In this document: piece after piece, positions 6,083 to 9,844 of the stretch | How the letters are laid out: the number at the start of each line of letters is the position of its first letter | Numbering within the stretch: position 1 is the first letter of the stretch | DNA from: Fen-1467 sp035519475 | Lineage (GTDB): Bacteria > Verrucomicrobiota > Verrucomicrobiia > Opitutales > Opitutaceae | Length of the DNA: 9,844 nt | Assembly: GCA_035519475.1 (NCBI GenBank) | Contig: DATIWI010000276.1 | Span: forward strand, 1-9,844 | Reading direction: 5' to 3' | Notes under the pieces: model-generated | Database searches by the model: none | What the model was told of the DNA's origin: nothing | The model's input: the letters and a program-made list of their open reading frames with translations, nothing else | Position numbers and translations under genes: made by a program

Positions 6083-6120
6083 GACCGTGAAATGTAAAAA
6101 CACGGTCAATTCTTTTATTG
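6083..6120 (+). terminator. Possible intrinsic terminator or operator
   Basis: GACCGTG (6083-6089) and CACGGTC (6101-6107) form a perfect 7-bp stem around an A-rich 11-nt loop. AATTCTTTTATTG follows, with a broken T-run. It could terminate transcripts coming from the small membrane-protein gene. The modest stem, long loop and two-base gap before the T-run make it weaker than the eno terminator, and it might instead be a regulator-binding palindrome for the peptidase gene. Confidence 0.4.
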
Positions 6121-6208
6121 CTTCTTGCAAGTTATAAGCAGTAACATCCGTGCCGTTACGCCGAACCCCGAATCTGCCAAGAGAATCAGGTGTGCCGAGC
6201 CGGAGACC

Positions 6209-8013
6209 ATGAAATCTGACCACAAGGTCGTTGCGTCACTCGCCGCTCTGGCGATCGGCGTCGCGATTGGCGGGTTTCTCGTCGATCTGCGCCCTTTGAG
6301 TGTGGCGACTGCTCGCGGGACCGACACGGCCACTGTTGCCGCTGGTCCCTCCCATCGGCGAATCGGGCATCGCCTGGCCCAGACGACATCGCGGCGCGAG
6401 GCCGCCGGGTTGAAGGCTCAGGCGGTTTCACCGCAGATCCAGCAAGTGCTCCCCGGATTGGTGGACGCCGTGGCCGACTGGCGCGCGTTCGTGCCCGACG
6501 TGGTCACGGTGCAGCTCGCGCCGGACCTGATCGTGCCTTTCCGGGTAACCGAAGTCGAACGCGAGCACGGACGCACGGTGCTGACGGCCCGTTTGCACAA
6601 GGCCGAAGCCGATCCGTCGGGCTTGGACGGGGCATTTCTCGTCAGCACCGCCAACGCTGCGAGCAGCTGGGAAGCCGTGGTCGTGCTTCCCGGGGAGGAG
6701 TACCGCGTTCACGTCGACCAGGGGCAGGCTTCGGTGGAAGAGGTCCACGCCGATGGCTGGCGCTGCGGATGGCAGCCGCAGGCGGGGGTGGCGGCCCCGG
6801 CTGGTGTCATCGCGATGGAGGCGCCGCCCGCGAGCGGAGAAACCGGCACCTTGATCGGATCGGCGGCCGCCGCCGGCGCGGCGCCCGCGGCCGTGGACGT
6901 CTTGTTCCTCTACAATCCGGATGCGCTCGCCGCCAAGCAGGGCAATGGCGCGGTGATCGATGCCGACTGCTCCAATTTCATTGCCGCGAGCAACGCGATT
7001 CTGGAGAACTCCCAGATCACGAACTTCCGGTGGCATTATCTCGGCGTCGTCCCCGCGCCCGCCTATCCCACGACCACTTCGCTCCAGGACGATCTTAACC
7101 AGATGACCAGCGGCTCGATTTCCGCGTTTGCGGCGCGCGCGCAGTCGACCTATGGCGCGGATCAGGTGGTAATGCTGGTGGGAGGCTGGCGGGACGATGC
7201 GGCCGGCGTGGCATGGATTGGCGGCAACCCAAACCGCGTGGCCGTGACCTATCCCTGCCTGACGGTCGACCGCTCGCAGGCGTCCACCGCCACCTCCGTC
7301 ATCGTGGTGTGCCACGAGATGGGCCACAACTTCGGCTGCCGGCACGATCGCCTCACGGAAGCGGCGAAGGACGGCGACGGCCACTATTGCTACGGCTTCC
7401 GGTTCGCTGACGACTCCGGCGCCTATACCGTGCCGGATCAAGGCACGGTGATGTCTTACGCGGGCAGTCGTATTCCCTATTTCTCCAATCCCCTCGTGGT
7501 CTATCATGGGCACGCGCTGGGGGCGCCGCTCGGGGACGCCAAGGCGGCGTTCAACGCTGAGACCATGGCGGACAACGCCGCGCGGATCGCGGCGACAAAC
7601 GCGCCGACGGCAGGGCCCGCAATCACGAGCCAGCCGCAATCGGCCGACATCGTCGTTGGCCAGCGCCTTGCGCTGTCGGTGACGGCGACCGGCAGCAGCC
7701 TGGCCTATCAGTGGTACAAGGATGGGGTATCCGTGGGTGGCGCGACCGGCGCGACGTACAGCGTCAGTAGTGCGGCCTTAGCAGATGCTGGCGGCTACAC
7801 GGTCACAGTTTCCAACGACCTCGGGACGGCCACCAGCCAGCGGGCGGTCGTCACCGTTTCGGGGGCGAGTGCCAGCGTTGGCAGCACGGCCAGCGCCGCG
7901 ACGTCGGCTGGAGGCGGATCCTCCGGCGGCGGAGCGTTCGACGCTGGCGGCGCGCTCGGCGTGTTGGTGCTGCTGGCGCTCCTTCGTCTGCACGCCTGCA
8001 GCCGTCGCCGGAT

Positions 8014-8017
<4 letters not shown>
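6209..8017 (+). CDS. Exported M12-type zinc metallopeptidase with Ig-like domain and C-terminal sorting-type tail
   Basis: This encodes 602 residues from the ATG at 6209 (GGAG 3 nt before it). Residues 1-37 form a signal peptide or signal anchor. Residues about 95-190 look like a beta-rich pro-domain ending in RCGW (Cys186). The catalytic domain spans about 226-465: HEMGHNFGCRHD (369-380) is the HExxHxxGxxHD zinc motif of reprolysin/M12B-like metzincins, with His369, His373 and His379 as ligands, Glu370 as catalytic base, and Met415 (GTVMSYAG) as the Met-turn. An Ig-like domain (about 471-551, QPQS...YQWYKDG...ADAGGYTVTVSN) follows. The tail has a Ser/Gly-rich linker, a hydrophobic stretch (about 581-595) and a final SRRRI, like GlyGly-CTERM-type sorting signals. 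It is likely secreted or surface-attached; the substrate is unknown. An in-frame TTG at 6125 is a poorer start because it would bury the signal sequence. Confidence 0.9.

Positions 8018-9844
<1,827 letters not shown>

Larger units (their letters stand above)
5866..6208. other. Intergenic region rich in inverted and direct repeats
   Basis: There is no credible gene. Visible structure includes a near-tandem direct repeat GTGTTGGCA at 5905-5913 and 5915-5923 (10-bp spacing, one helical turn), and two perfect inverted repeats described separately. The stretch from about 6080 to 6140 is markedly more AT-rich than its surroundings and contains TTATAAG (6132-6138), a possible -10 for the downstream peptidase, but no matching -35 is evident. 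Confidence 0.5.

Overview
The window is GC-rich, gene-dense bacterial DNA. A Verrucomicrobiota origin (Opitutaceae-like) is my best guess. It rests on a secreted M12-type metallopeptidase carrying the 'QPQS...YQWYKDG...ADAGGYTVTVSN' Ig-like module and a Gly-rich, hydrophobic, Arg-rich C-terminal tail, on a paralogue-type UvrA, and on high GC. This is an inference from protein style, not a phylogenetic result.

Left edge (1-626, minus strand): this looks like the end of an integron gene-cassette array. A 100-bp attC-like recombination site (41-140) lies between two minus-strand ORFs. It has complementary outer boxes (GGCTAAC/GTTAGCC), complementary inner boxes (CTGCCA/TGGCAG) and a central hairpin. 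One ORF is a complete secreted DUF3806-type protein (135-614) whose stop codon lies inside the site. The other starts at position 40, directly after the site, and runs off the window. A further GTTAGCC copy sits 5 nt upstream of the DUF3806 start and defines a 579-bp cassette (625-47). No integrase gene is visible. Positions 627-1095 hold no convincing gene and may be the array boundary.

Housekeeping block (1096-3353, minus strand): a beta-class carbonic anhydrase of the E. coli Can type and enolase. They are separated by a strong intrinsic terminator serving eno and by a 91-bp GC-rich repeat with imperfect terminal inverted repeats.

Middle (3532-5552): a ten-repeat ankyrin-like protein (minus strand) diverges from two tandem single-domain response regulators (plus strand). 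The two regulators are paralogues, and the second lacks the aromatic switch residue.

Right (5653-9844): a 70-residue two-TM protein, a 343-bp intergenic region rich in inverted repeats, and a large exported metallopeptidase (plus strand). The peptidase converges on, and shares its stop palindrome CTAG with, the 3' part of a UvrA-family ATPase (minus strand, cut by the window edge).

The least ordinary element is the integron cassette. No complete new multi-gene system is evident. The response-regulator pair, the ankyrin-like protein and the putatively cysteine-switched peptidase are the other items worth following.
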